Of a stretch of DNA of 64,000 nt, positions 54,347-62,837 are shown piece after piece. The notes under the pieces were generated by a model. It was not told the origin of the DNA, made no database searches, and saw nothing but the letters and a program-made list of their open reading frames with translations. How positions within the stretch are numbered: position 1 is the stretch's first letter; each line of letters opens with the position of its first letter. The translations under genes and the position numbers were made by a program. This DNA comes from Pseudomonas turukhanskensis (GTDB taxonomy: Bacteria > Pseudomonadota > Gammaproteobacteria > Pseudomonadales > Pseudomonadaceae), in the NCBI RefSeq assembly GCF_027922365.1, contig NZ_BSFN01000010.1, forward strand, positions 54,221-118,220, written 5' to 3'.

Positions 54347-54795
54347 TTCGCTTCCTTTCAATCTTCCGATAGTTACCGAGTGACCCGACGCACAGCGCAA
54401 GAGTTTCTGGTGTACCGCTCAGTGGACATGGGGGTGGGATAAGCGCAAGCACGCCGCGTTTCCTTGATGAAAACGGATTTTTTTCATCAGTAGGCTTTGA
54501 ATTTTTCCCATCAAGGCAGTCCGCTCAATACGCCAGTGCGCGAGGTGATAAGTAATGAAGCTCAGCGCTGCCATAGCGACAAATTTATCGACCATGTGCC
54601 CGGATCCAGAAGCGTCGTTTGTCGGTCGTCGATAAACAGAAATGCCTGCCGGGCTTGGTGTCGTGACCAATATTGCGTCGGTAAATACCGGCAAAGTGAG
54701 TGCCGATTTGCTCAGGGGTGTGGCAAGTGCGCATTAGGTTGAAGTGGGCAGGTGTGCGCAATGCCAATTGCATCTGCACACCCTACGAGCCAGAT
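54347..54795. other. Intergenic region, no gene supported
   Basis: About 450 bp. Overlapping short frames occur on both strands (such as 54419-54694 minus), but no domain, signal or consistent codon bias favours any. No repeat was recognised. Confidence 0.45.
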
Positions 54796-55077
54796 TCACG
54801 ACGATGTACGTTCGTATTCCGCCAGCCCGGCAGAACTGGCGTTTACCAGTGCACGGATCATGTCGGTGAGGTATTGCAGACAATTGGTCTGGATGTCACC
54901 GCCTAGGTTTTCCCGGTTGAGCACCACGCGCTGGGTGCAGTCCAGCAGGATGCAGGCCTGTTCCAGCGCCAACTCAACCGGCACACCTGCTCGTACGGTA
55001 AACAGGTGATGGCCGTCGGTTTTGAGAAAGGTGTGGCGGGTCGTAACGATTGCGGATTTAGCAGGTTGATCTTCCAT
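54796..55077 (-). CDS. DUF6124 (DUF3077-like) protein
   Basis: A 93-residue protein from the ATG at 55077, with TTGGAG seven bases upstream. It has the family features of DUF6124, found mostly in Pseudomonas: HTFLKTDGHHLFTVRAGVPVE, ALEQACILLDCTQRV, then a helix ending LVNASSAGLAE. These small soluble proteins are numerous in pseudomonads, and no function is established. Two cysteines lie in the first helix. The longer frame upstream (to 55245) is probably not translated. Confidence 0.82.
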   Translation of the reverse strand: MEDQPAKSAIVTTRHTFLKTDGHHLFTVRAGVPVELALEQACILLDCTQRVVLNRENLGGDIQTNCLQYLTDMIRALVNASSAGLAEYERTSS

Positions 55078-55446
55078 GTTCCACTCCAAGACAGTGTGTG
55101 CCCCCTGAAAGGAGGCAGCTGGGTCAGGGTTAGTCGACCGAGCGTTACCAGCAAACTCCGGTACACCGTTAGGTGTCCCAAACCCAGCCGCCATAACTGC
55201 AAACACAGACAAAAATGGCTGACTGCGTTTTATGGCTAGAGCCAATTGCGCTAACGCGTTCGGACGACTAAATCCGGTCGCCAGTTATCCAGCGACGAAG
55301 TCCATGTTAGGGAGGTATGCAAGGGAAATCTGGCAGTTAGGTACGAGGAGTTTGTAGGCTGGGTAATCGTGTCGGGGCTCTGAAATCACGCAAATGCGCG
55401 CTAAACCTCAACGGCACGCTGGCGAACCGATTGTTTCCTGACCAAC

Positions 55447-55492
55447 TGTTGCTGCAGCAACACTCGATCAACACGCTGTTGCCACAGTGACA
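55447..55492 (+). promoter_or_regulatory. Enhancer-like palindromes (SfnR-type UAS)
   Basis: TGTTGCTGCAGCAACA (55447-55462) is a perfect 16-bp palindrome. A weaker copy, TGTTGCCACAGTGACA, lies exactly 30 bp on (55477-55492). The first is centred about 105 bp before the -12 element at 55560. A near-identical palindrome precedes msuE at 62752-62767. The rest of 55078-55653 contains no gene. Confidence 0.7.
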
Positions 55493-55546
55493 ACGGCCAT
55501 GGATTCAAATGCCCGCAAACCCTTGCTGCGTCGCGCTCTCGGCGTT

Positions 55547-55562
55547 TGGCACGACTGCTGCA
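55547..55562 (+). promoter_or_regulatory. Sigma-54 promoter for the sulfur-compound importer
   Basis: TGGCACGACTGCTGCA matches the -24/-12 consensus TGGCACG-N4-TTGCA with one change. It lies 91 bp before the binding-protein ATG and about 85 bp after the UAS. Confidence 0.8.
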
Positions 55563-55653
55563 TTATTCCTTGAGAATAGCGATGTAAGGCTTAAACCTGC
55601 TTTAAAGGAATAAGCAAAGAACCATCGCGCCCGCCCTCGCAAGGAGTTTTGCC

Positions 55654-56655
55654 ATGAGTACCACCCCGTTCCGCCACGGCCGTCTGGCTCGTTTTTTCAC
55701 TGCGGCCAGCCTGGCGCTTGGAGCCGCTCTGGCACCCTTGGCGCAAGCCGCCGACGCCTTGCCCAAGGAATTGCGCCTGGACTACGCGTATTACTCGCCC
55801 ACTAGCCTGGTGCTCAAACATTTTGGCTGGCTGGAGCAAAGCGTGGGCGAGGGCAGCAAGGTGACCTGGACGCTCAGCCAAGGCAGCAACCGCGCGCTGG
55901 AATACCTCAATAGCAACAGCATCGACTTCGGCTCCACCGCCGGCTTGGCTGCCGTATTGAGCCGCGCCAACGGCAGCCCGATCAAGACCGTGTATATCGC
56001 TAGCCGCCCGGAATGGACGGCATTGGTGGTGGCCAAGGATTCGCCGATCAAAACCGTCGCCGACCTCAAGGGCCACAAGATCGCCGCCACCAAAGGCACC
56101 GACCCGTACCTCTTTACCCTGCGCAGCCTGGAACAAGCTGGCCTGAGCAAGAACGACGTGGAGCTGGTGCACCTGCAACACGCCGATGGTCGCACTGCTC
56201 TGGAGAAAGGTGACGTGGACGCCTGGGCCGGGCTCGACCCGCTGCTGGCAGCCAGCCAGTTGCAGGCCGGTTCGCGCATCCTTTATCACAACGTGAATTT
56301 CAACAGCTATGGCGTGATCAACGTCACCGAGAAATTTGCCCAGCAGTACCCGCAAGCCATCGACAAGGTCATCACCGCGTACGAAAAAGCGCGCAAATGG
56401 GCGCAGGAAAACCCTGAAGAGCTGGCGCAGATTCTGTCCAAAGAGTCCGGCTTGCCGCTGGACGTTGCCAAGCTGCAATTGCAGCGCACTGACTTCAGCA
56501 ACTCGCAGCCGGGTGCCGAGCACATCGCCGCACTGAAAGCCGCGGCGCCGATTCTGGTGACCGAAGAGCTGGTGCGCAAAGGCGTGGACGTAAACGCCGT
56601 GGTGGATCAACTGATCGAGCCGTCGTTCAGCAAGCAGGCCATTGCCGGCAGATAA
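55654..56655 (+). CDS. SsuA/AtsR-type sulfonate or sulfate-ester binding protein
   Basis: A 333-residue periplasmic binding protein with signal peptide (about 1-32, ending AQAAD) and AAGGAG before the ATG. The core LRLDYAYYSPTSLVLKHFGW, then STAGLAAVLSRANGSP and IAATKGTDPYLFTLRSLEQAGL, is typical of aliphatic sulfonate/sulfate-ester/taurine binding proteins. The ligand is likely an organosulfur compound. It is the first gene of an importer; permease and ATPase follow after a repeat pair. A sigma-54 promoter with an upstream palindrome indicates control by an enhancer-binding protein, probably SfnR encoded at 58433. Confidence 0.88.
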   Translation: MSTTPFRHGRLARFFTAASLALGAALAPLAQAADALPKELRLDYAYYSPTSLVLKHFGWLEQSVGEGSKVTWTLSQGSNRALEYLNSNSIDFGSTAGLAAVLSRANGSPIKTVYIASRPEWTALVVAKDSPIKTVADLKGHKIAATKGTDPYLFTLRSLEQAGLSKNDVELVHLQHADGRTALEKGDVDAWAGLDPLLAASQLQAGSRILYHNVNFNSYGVINVTEKFAQQYPQAIDKVITAYEKARKWAQENPEELAQILSKESGLPLDVAKLQLQRTDFSNSQPGAEHIAALKAAAPILVTEELVRKGVDVNAVVDQLIEPSFSKQAIAGR

Positions 56656-56673
56656 ATGGCTGTTGGCGACCGT

Positions 56674-56739
56674 GCAGGAGCGGCTCAGCCGCGAAGCTTT
56701 TGACCTTTGAAAGCATCGCGGCTAACGCCGCTCCTACCG
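56674..56739. repeat. REPIN-like pair inside the importer operon
   Basis: GCAGGAGCGGCTCAGCCGCG faces GCGGCTAACGCCGCTCCTAC across about 20 bp. Its position between binding-protein and permease genes suggests it lowers expression of the downstream genes relative to the first. Confidence 0.75.
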
Positions 56740-56770
56740 TCGCAAGCACGTTTATATAAGGGACAACCCT

Positions 56771-57607
56771 ATGACGAGCAAAAGCAAAACTCTACCAGCG
56801 CCCACCGAGCAGCGATGGAAACCCGGCGTGGATTCCGCGGCCTGGAAACGCCGCGGCAAAGGCCTGGTGCTTCCGGTGGTGGCCTTGTTGCTGTTGGAAG
56901 TAGTGGTGCGCCTGGGGTGGGTGCCGCCGTACCAACTGCCGGCGCCCAGCGATATTTTCATCACCCTCAGCGACCTGGCCGCCGGCCCGTTGTACAAACA
57001 CATAGGCGCCAGTGTCGCGCGGGTGCTGTTGGGCTTTGCCATTGGTGCGGGGCTGGCGTTGTTGGCGGCTGCCTGGGTTGGCTTGAGCCGTGAGGCCGAG
57101 GCTTACCTGGAGCCAACCTTTGCCGGCCTGCGGGCGATTCCCAGCCTTGCCTGGGTGCCGTTATTGCTGCTGTGGCTGGGCATTGATGAAACTTCAAAGG
57201 TGGTGCTGATCGCCATCGGCGCGTTCTTTCCGGTGTACCTCAATGGCGTGGCCGCCATCCGCAATATCGACCGCAAGCTGGTGGAAGTGGGGCAAATGTA
57301 TGGCTTCAGTTCCGCGCAGTTGGCCAAGCGCATTCTGCTGCCGGCGGCATTGCCGGGTTTGTTCACCGGGCTGCGCAGCGGCATGAGCCTGGCCTGGATG
57401 TTTCTGGTGGCCGCCGAGCTCATCGCCGCCACCAAGGGCCTGGGCTACCTGCTCACCGACGGCCGCGAAACCTCACGGCCGGATATCGTGCTGGCGGCAA
57501 TTATCGTGCTGGCCCTGTTGGGCAAGCTGTGCGACGGCGTGCTGGCCAAACTGGAAACCCATTTTCTCGATTGGCGTGATGCCTTTACCGGCGAGGCAAA
57601 ACCATGA
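56771..57607 (+). CDS. Sulfonate/sulfate-ester ABC transporter permease
   Basis: A 278-residue inner-membrane permease of the SsuC/TauC/AtsB type, with about six transmembrane segments. The EAA loop reads EVGQMYGFSSAQLAKRILLPAALPGLFTGLRSGMSLAW in two parts near residues 171-208. The N-terminus is a 30-residue cytoplasmic Lys/Arg-rich segment. Partner ATPase overlaps its stop (ATGA at 57604-57607). Together with the upstream binding protein it forms a complete importer. Confidence 0.92.
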   Translation: MTSKSKTLPAPTEQRWKPGVDSAAWKRRGKGLVLPVVALLLLEVVVRLGWVPPYQLPAPSDIFITLSDLAAGPLYKHIGASVARVLLGFAIGAGLALLAAAWVGLSREAEAYLEPTFAGLRAIPSLAWVPLLLLWLGIDETSKVVLIAIGAFFPVYLNGVAAIRNIDRKLVEVGQMYGFSSAQLAKRILLPAALPGLFTGLRSGMSLAWMFLVAAELIAATKGLGYLLTDGRETSRPDIVLAAIIVLALLGKLCDGVLAKLETHFLDWRDAFTGEAKP

Positions 57608-58326
57608 GCGAAGCCCTGTTGAGGGTGCGCGTGGAGCGCAAAAACTTCGCGGCCGTCACGGTGCTGCGCAATATCGACCTGCAGTTGCAGCCGCGTGAAG
57701 TGGTGACTTTGCTCGGGCCTAGCGGCTGCGGCAAGAGCACCTTGCTGCGCATTGCCGCCGGGCTTGAGCGCGAGTTCAACGGCGCGGTGAGTCGCGGCGG
57801 GCAAGGCGGGGAAGTGGCCTTTGTGTTCCAGGAACCTCGACTGATGCCGTGGCTAACCGTGGCGCAAAACATCGGCTTTAGCGCCGGTGGCCAGTACGAC
57901 CAAGCCTGGGTGCAGCAGTTGATTCGCGAAGTTGGCCTGGAGGGTTTTGCCGACGCCCTGCCCAAGCAATTGTCGGGCGGCATGGCGCAGCGGGTGGCGT
58001 TGGCCCGTGGGCTGTACTCGCGGCCGCGGGTGTTGCTACTGGATGAGCCGTTTAGCGCGGTGGATGCGTTTACCCGCATGAAGTTGCAGGATCTGCTGTT
58101 GCAGCTGGCCGAGCACCATGGCATTGCCTTGTTGCTGGTTACCCATGATGTGGATGAGGCCTTGTACCTGAGCGATCGGGTGCTGGTGATGGGAGGCTCG
58201 CAGTCGAGCAGTTTGCGCCTGGAGTTGCCGGTGGCGCTGGCTCGGCCGAGGGACCGGCGCGATGCGCGGTTGGCAGCGTTGAAAGGGGAGGCATTAACCG
58301 AACTCCAATTAGCCCATGTGATTTAA
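57604..58326 (+). CDS. Sulfonate/sulfate-ester ABC transporter ATP-binding protein
   Basis: A 240-residue ABC ATPase. Walker A is GPSGCGKST (about 39-47), the Q-loop is VFQEPRLMPW, the signature is LSGGMAQRVALARGL, Walker B is VLLLDEPFSAVD, and the H-loop is LLVTHDVDEAL. The sequence is in the SsuB/TauB class. Its start is coupled to the permease. A repeat pair lies between its stop and the convergent sfnR stop. Confidence 0.93.
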   Translation: MSEALLRVRVERKNFAAVTVLRNIDLQLQPREVVTLLGPSGCGKSTLLRIAAGLEREFNGAVSRGGQGGEVAFVFQEPRLMPWLTVAQNIGFSAGGQYDQAWVQQLIREVGLEGFADALPKQLSGGMAQRVALARGLYSRPRVLLLDEPFSAVDAFTRMKLQDLLLQLAEHHGIALLLVTHDVDEALYLSDRVLVMGGSQSSSLRLELPVALARPRDRRDARLAALKGEALTELQLAHVI

Positions 58327-58334
58327 CCGTGGAC

Positions 58335-58420
58335 GTGTAGGAGCGACCTTGGTCGCGAACCCTGGAAAAGGTATTCGTGACCGCAGCTTGCAGGGTTCGC
58401 CAGCAAGCTGGCTCCTACCT
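58335..58420. repeat. REP pair (GTAGGAGCGACC family)
   Basis: TGTAGGAGCGACCTTGGTCG faces CAGCAAGCTGGCTCCTACCT across about 40 bp. It sits between the convergent ATPase and sfnR genes. Confidence 0.75.
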
Positions 58421-58432
58421 AGACCTGAGGGC

Positions 58433-59533
58433 TCAAATCGACAAATGCAACACCCGATTACCCGCCTGCACCTCATCCCCGCGCCGCTTGTTCACCACCA
58501 ATTCCCCAATGACAATCAACCGCGCCCGCGTCACGTTGCGGCTAAGCCCCAACAGGCTGGCAGTGTGCACCTGGTTGTAATGGCAGAAGCGGTACGCCGC
58601 GCGGAGCAAGGCGTCTTCAACCTTCTCATGCAGCCCGCCAGCCTGCTCTTCAAACAGACGCTGAAACGCCCGCTGTAACAGCGCGGACGCCGATTCATCT
58701 TCGGCCTGTTGTTCCACCTGACGCTCGATACGCAGGTTGGACAGGCGTAAATCTTCTTCTCGAATCAGGTCGTCGCGGCAAATCAGCAGGGTGTGGTGAA
58801 TCACGTTTTCCAGCTCGCGGATATTCCCCGGCCAGCCGTAGTTCACCAGCTTCTGCTCGGCCGCGGCGCTGATCTGTACGTCGCCGTAGCCCAGCCGCCC
58901 GCTGTAGCTGCGCACGAAGTGGCGGGTGAGCGGCAGGATATCGCCCGGCCGCTCGCGCAGTGGGTGCAGTTGCAGGCTTACGACGTTGAGGCGGTAGTAG
59001 AGGTCTTCGCGAAAATGCCCGGCGTTGATGGCTTTTTCCAACAGCACGTTGGTGGCGGCCAACACCCGCACGTTGATGGGGATGCTCTTTCGCGAGCCCA
59101 GGCGTACCACCTCGCGCTCTTGCAGCACCCGCAGCAGCTTCACCTGAATGGCCATGGGCAGGTCGCCGATCTCGTCGAGAAACAGCGTGCCGCCGTCGGC
59201 TTCTTCGAACCAGCCCGCCTTGGCCGCCAGGGCGCCGGTAAAGGCACCTTTCTCGTGGCCAAACAACTCGGCCTCCACCAGCGACTCGGAAAAGGCGCCG
59301 CAGTTGACCGCCACAAACGGCCCGCTACTGCGGCGGCTGAGGTTATGGATATGCCGGGCCACCAGCTCCTTACCGGTACCGGTCTCACCAATGATCAGGA
59401 CGCTGGCCTCGCTGGGAGCAACCTGTTGCAAGTGGGCGAGAAGGGCCTGCGATTTGGGGTCTTCAAACACCTGTGCGGTGGCCCGGATCGAGGTTGCCAG
59501 TGCGGGGGAAGCGGGGAGCGTCAGCAGTTGCAT
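58433..59533 (-). CDS. sfnR: Sigma-54 enhancer-binding regulator SfnR
   Basis: A 366-residue NtrC-class activator without an N-terminal sensory domain; the AAA+ module starts after about 25 residues. Motifs: Walker A GETGTGKE (about 49-56), the sigma-54 contact loop GAFTGA, Walker B DEIGDLP, and R-finger region FREDLYYRLNV. The C-terminal HTH reads NQVHTASLLGLSRNVTRARLI. SfnR proteins activate dimethylsulfone and methanesulfonate genes under sulfur limitation and lack regulated receivers, so abundance is their control. It is the last gene of the msuE-msuD-msuC-sfnR operon, 8 bp after msuC. Likely acts at the palindromes at 55447 and 62752. Confidence 0.92.
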   Translation of the reverse strand: MQLLTLPASPALATSIRATAQVFEDPKSQALLAHLQQVAPSEASVLIIGETGTGKELVARHIHNLSRRSSGPFVAVNCGAFSESLVEAELFGHEKGAFTGALAAKAGWFEEADGGTLFLDEIGDLPMAIQVKLLRVLQEREVVRLGSRKSIPINVRVLAATNVLLEKAINAGHFREDLYYRLNVVSLQLHPLRERPGDILPLTRHFVRSYSGRLGYGDVQISAAAEQKLVNYGWPGNIRELENVIHHTLLICRDDLIREEDLRLSNLRIERQVEQQAEDESASALLQRAFQRLFEEQAGGLHEKVEDALLRAAYRFCHYNQVHTASLLGLSRNVTRARLIVIGELVVNKRRGDEVQAGNRVLHLSI

Positions 59534-59541
59534 GGGGATGC

Positions 59542-60729
59542 CTATGAGTAAAAGGTCGGGGTCGGCAATGTGTGGTTCAGTGCCCAGTCGCCGAGTTCGT
59601 GAACCTTGTAGTCCACCGGGTCATGCAGGGTTTGCGTGCGCAGGTTGCGCCAGTAACGGTCCAGGCGCAGCGACGCATGCGTGGCGCGCGCGCCGGTCAC
59701 TTCGAACAAGCGGCTACACACGTCCAGGCCGGTGCGGGTAGCGGACACTTTGGCCGCGGCAATGGCCAGGGCCAGGTGGCCGCGCTCGTCGCTGCTCAGG
59801 GCGTGCTCTTTGTGCCAGGCCTCATCGAGCAGATGGGCGGCGCGTTCCACCAGCAAGCGGGTGCCTTCCAGCTCGGCCCAGAACTCGCCGTAGTGGCGCA
59901 GCACATAGGGGTCTTCGCTGACGCTGGCGGCCTTGGATTTAAACCAGGGCCGGCCTTCTTTCAGGGTGTAGTGGCGCGCTTCTTCCAGGGCGCCTTCACT
60001 GATGCCGAGAAAGATATGGGCAAAGTGCAATTGAGCAATCAACGGGCGCAGGCAGGCGAATGGCGTGCTGAGCGGGCCCGGGTCGAGCAGCAGTTCGGAT
60101 TCTTCAACCCGCACCCGTTCAAAGGTGGCGCTGCCGCTGTCGGTCTGGCGCTGGCCCATGTTGTTCCAGTCATCATGCAGGGTGATGCCGGTACGGGCGG
60201 TGGGCACGGCAGCAATCAGCAGCTTGCCGCCAGCGCTTTCGTCGATGGCCGAAGCAATCAGCATTTCCGAATCGGTCGCGCCGGAGCAGAAGCTTTTCTT
60301 GCCGGAAAACTCGCGATGGTCAGCGAATTTCTTCACCACGGTGCGGGTGTCCAGCGGGTTAAGGGCATTGCCCCAGAACCAGTTTTTGCGCGCTGTGGCT
60401 TCGAACCACGGCTGCCATTGTTCCGGGCGGGAAAACAGGCGCACGGTGGCCAGCATCAGGTGTTGAAAGCCGAAGACATGGGCGATGGAGCTGTCGACCT
60501 TGGCGAACTCGCGCACGATGTTCAGGGTTTCGCTCCAGCTGGCGCCAATACCACCGAACTGGGTGGGGATGCTCAGGGCCAGCAGGCCGCTAGCCCGCAA
60601 GGCGTCGCGTTCGGCTTTGGGCGTGCCGCCGCGTTGGTCGCGCTCCACGGCATTTTCGGCAAAGTCGGCGGCCAGCAGGCGGGCGGTTTGCAGAGGGTTG
60701 AGTACCGCCGGGTTGGGGTGGGTGCTCAC
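59542..60729 (-). CDS. msuC: FMNH2-dependent methanesulfinate monooxygenase (MsuC/SfnC)
   Basis: A 395-residue protein of the acyl-CoA dehydrogenase fold, as known for MsuC/SfnC. It has PTQFGGIGASWSETLN (about 55-70), KSFCSGATDSEMLIASA in the middle, and DRYWRNLRTQTLHDPVDYK near the C-terminus in place of the acyl-CoA dehydrogenase glutamate segment; this is characteristic of the flavin monooxygenase branch. It oxidises methanesulfinate to methanesulfonate using FMNH2 from MsuE. It lies between msuD and sfnR, with a repeat element of about 120 bp before it. Confidence 0.9.
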   Translation of the reverse strand: MSTHPNPAVLNPLQTARLLAADFAENAVERDQRGGTPKAERDALRASGLLALSIPTQFGGIGASWSETLNIVREFAKVDSSIAHVFGFQHLMLATVRLFSRPEQWQPWFEATARKNWFWGNALNPLDTRTVVKKFADHREFSGKKSFCSGATDSEMLIASAIDESAGGKLLIAAVPTARTGITLHDDWNNMGQRQTDSGSATFERVRVEESELLLDPGPLSTPFACLRPLIAQLHFAHIFLGISEGALEEARHYTLKEGRPWFKSKAASVSEDPYVLRHYGEFWAELEGTRLLVERAAHLLDEAWHKEHALSSDERGHLALAIAAAKVSATRTGLDVCSRLFEVTGARATHASLRLDRYWRNLRTQTLHDPVDYKVHELGDWALNHTLPTPTFYS

Positions 60730-60749
60730 TACGTGTTCCTCATTTTGAA

Positions 60750-60830
60750 ATCTGGATCCTAGCGTGTGCTGGGATGACGGATGTTTGTGTCCGGATCACC
60801 GTCATCCCAGCGAAGGCTGGGATCCAGAAT
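60750..60830. repeat. Inverted repeat pair of the GTCATCCC family within the msu operon
   Basis: ATCTGGATCCTAGCGTGTGC...GGGATGACGG faces CCGTCATCCCAGCGAAGGCT...GGGATCCAGAAT. The right arm is identical to the tandem units at 1-520. It sits between msuD and msuC. Confidence 0.8.
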
Positions 60831-60849
60831 TTCCGGGTTAGCAAAAGCC

Positions 60850-62004
60850 TCAAGCGGACTGCGGCTTCTTGATCACAGGCAACACATCATTGGCAATCAT
60901 TTCGCCAAACGGCCCGGTCAGGTTTGTCACGCCACGGCCGGCCAGGCTGGCATACGGCTCGGGCAGCAACGGAAACACCAGCTCGGCAAAGCGATAGGCT
61001 TCTTCCAGGTGCGGGTAGCCGGAGAAAATAAAGCTCTCGATGCCAAGGTCAGCGTATTCCTTGATACGCGCCGCCACCTGCTGCGGGTCGCCCACCAACG
61101 CTGTGCCGGCACCCCCGCGAACCAGACCGACACCGGCCCACAGGTTAGGGGCAATTTCCAGGTTGTCGCGGCGGCCGTTGTGCAGCGCGGCCATGCGTTT
61201 CTGGCCTTCGGAATCAAAGCGCGAAAACGATTTTTGCGCCGACTCGATAGTCTCGTCGCTGATGTGTTCGATCAGTTTGCTGGCCGCTTGCCACGCTTCA
61301 TCGGCGGTTTCACGCACAATCACATGCAGGCGAATGCCGAATTTCACGGTGCGGCCTTGCTTGGCGGCGCGGGCGCGCACATCGGCGAGTTTTTCCGCGA
61401 CCGCAGCCGGTGGTTCGCCCCAGGTGAGGTACACGTCTACCTGTTCGGCCGCCAGGTCATGGGCGGCATCGGAGGAACCGCCAAAGTACAGCGGCGGGTA
61501 AGGCTGTTGAATCGGCGGGTACAAGGCCTTGGCGTTCTGTACGTGGATGTGTTTGCCCTCGAAGTCCACCGACTCGCCTTGCAACACACGGCGCCACACC
61601 TTGAGGAATTCGTCGGTCACTTCGTAGCGTTCGGCATGGGACAGATGAATGCCATCGCCGCGGTTTTCATCAGGGTCGCCGCCGGTAACCACGTTGATCA
61701 GCAGGCGGCCGCCAGACAGGCGATCCAGCGTCGCGGCCATACGTGCCGAGACAGTGGGCGAAATGATGCCGGGGCGAATCGCCACCAGATAACGCAGGCG
61801 CTCGGTCAACGGCGCCAGGGCCGATGCCACCACCCAGGAGTCTTCGCAGGAGCGGCCGGTGGGAATCAGCACGCCGTAATAGCCCAGGCTGTCAGCGGCC
61901 TGGGCCACTTGTTTGAGGTAGGGCAGGGTGACCGGGCGGGCGCCTTGGCTGGTGCCGAGAAAATGGCCGTCGCCGTGGGTGGGGAGAAACCAGAACACAT
62001 TCAT
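60850..62004 (-). CDS. msuD: FMNH2-dependent alkanesulfonate monooxygenase (MsuD/SsuD)
   Basis: A 384-residue luciferase-family monooxygenase. The ATG at 62004 is preferred; GAGG lies eight bases upstream, and the open frame further up has no ATG at its start. It opens MNVFWFLPTHGDGHFLGTS, contains INVVTGGDPDENRGDG near 110, and later GGAGTALVGDPQQVAARI with FIFSGYPHLEEAYRF, all SsuD signatures. It releases sulfite and an aldehyde from alkanesulfonates; in the msu operon the substrate is methanesulfonate. It is 10 bp after msuE, whose FMNH2 it uses. Confidence 0.93.
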   Translation of the reverse strand: MNVFWFLPTHGDGHFLGTSQGARPVTLPYLKQVAQAADSLGYYGVLIPTGRSCEDSWVVASALAPLTERLRYLVAIRPGIISPTVSARMAATLDRLSGGRLLINVVTGGDPDENRGDGIHLSHAERYEVTDEFLKVWRRVLQGESVDFEGKHIHVQNAKALYPPIQQPYPPLYFGGSSDAAHDLAAEQVDVYLTWGEPPAAVAEKLADVRARAAKQGRTVKFGIRLHVIVRETADEAWQAASKLIEHISDETIESAQKSFSRFDSEGQKRMAALHNGRRDNLEIAPNLWAGVGLVRGGAGTALVGDPQQVAARIKEYADLGIESFIFSGYPHLEEAYRFAELVFPLLPEPYASLAGRGVTNLTGPFGEMIANDVLPVIKKPQSA

Positions 62005-62014
62005 CTGCAGAGCC

Positions 62015-62593
62015 TCAGGCAATTTTCTTCAGGGTGGCGATACCGTTGGCAAACAACGGCGCGGCACGCTCGACGGCGAGCTGGATACGGGCTTTGAGCA
62101 AGTCGTTGCTGACCTGGTAATTGCTGAAGTCGGACTCGCTGGCGTAAACGCCAATGGGCAACGTCAGCGCCTGGAAAAAACTGAAAAGCGGGCGCAGTTG
62201 GTGGTCGATCACCAGCGCATGGCGCTCGCTACCGCCGGTGGCGGCGAGCAGCACCGGGGTGTCGATCAGGGCATTCATTTCCACCAGGTCAAACAGGTGC
62301 TTGAGCAGGCCTGGGTACGAGCCGCGGTACACCGGCGACGCCACGATCAGCAGGTCGGCGTTCTCGATGGCTTGTAGCTGCGCTTCGACCTCGGGCGGCA
62401 ATTCGCTGCGCGACATCGCGCCGCCGACATCCCGAGCAATACTGCCCAGCTCAATCAGTTGGCCATTGACCTTGCGACCGTCTGCGGTCAATTGCCGGGT
62501 GAGTTGCGCCAACAGTTCTTCGGCCAGCACCAGGGTGCGGGACGGCCGGTAAGAACTACCGGCGATGGCGATTACATTCAGGGCTGTGGTCAT
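62015..62593 (-). CDS. msuE: NADPH-dependent FMN reductase MsuE
   Basis: A 192-residue flavodoxin-fold reductase from the ATG at 62593, preceded by AGGAAAC. The FMN-binding start IAIAGSSYRPSRTLVLAEEL and ASPVYRGSYPGLLKHLFDLV (about 80-100) are the MsuE/SsuE signatures, with LLAATGGSERHALV after. It supplies FMNH2 to MsuD and MsuC. First gene of the operon, transcribed from a sigma-54-type promoter at 62653-62668. Confidence 0.93.
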   Translation of the reverse strand: MTTALNVIAIAGSSYRPSRTLVLAEELLAQLTRQLTADGRKVNGQLIELGSIARDVGGAMSRSELPPEVEAQLQAIENADLLIVASPVYRGSYPGLLKHLFDLVEMNALIDTPVLLAATGGSERHALVIDHQLRPLFSFFQALTLPIGVYASESDFSNYQVSNDLLKARIQLAVERAAPLFANGIATLKKIA

Positions 62594-62652
62594 GTCTGTT
62601 TCCTGTGGTGTTGCGCGAGCAACAGGCTGATTCGCGCGTCTGCCAGGACGGT

Positions 62653-62668
62653 TGCAAAGGCTGTACCA
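62653..62668 (-). promoter_or_regulatory. Sigma-54 promoter of msuE
   Basis: On the minus strand the sequence is TGGTACAGCCTTTGCA, matching TGGCACG-N4-TTGCA with two changes in the -24 block and a perfect -12 block. It lies 60 bp before the msuE ATG. Confidence 0.75.
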
Positions 62669-62751
62669 GCGTTGGAAGGCCCGTGAATCGGCGCTTTCAG
62701 ACTTCCTTCGCGTATTTATGGTGTTCCTTGGGCAAGCTATTGCTGATTCGG

Positions 62752-62767
62752 TGTTGCTGTAGCAACA
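62752..62767 (-). promoter_or_regulatory. SfnR-type enhancer palindrome upstream of msuE
   Basis: TGTTGCTGTAGCAACA differs from the palindrome at 55447 by one base. Its centre is about 105 bp from the msuE -12 element, the same as in the importer promoter. A weaker copy AGTTGCTGAGCAAAC follows at 62767-62781. Confidence 0.7.
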
Positions 62768-62837
62768 GTTGCTGAGCAAACACTTGCGAGTGTCCTGCCA
62801 ACCCTTTGGTGCGCGGAGCACACCCTACAAAAGCGGT

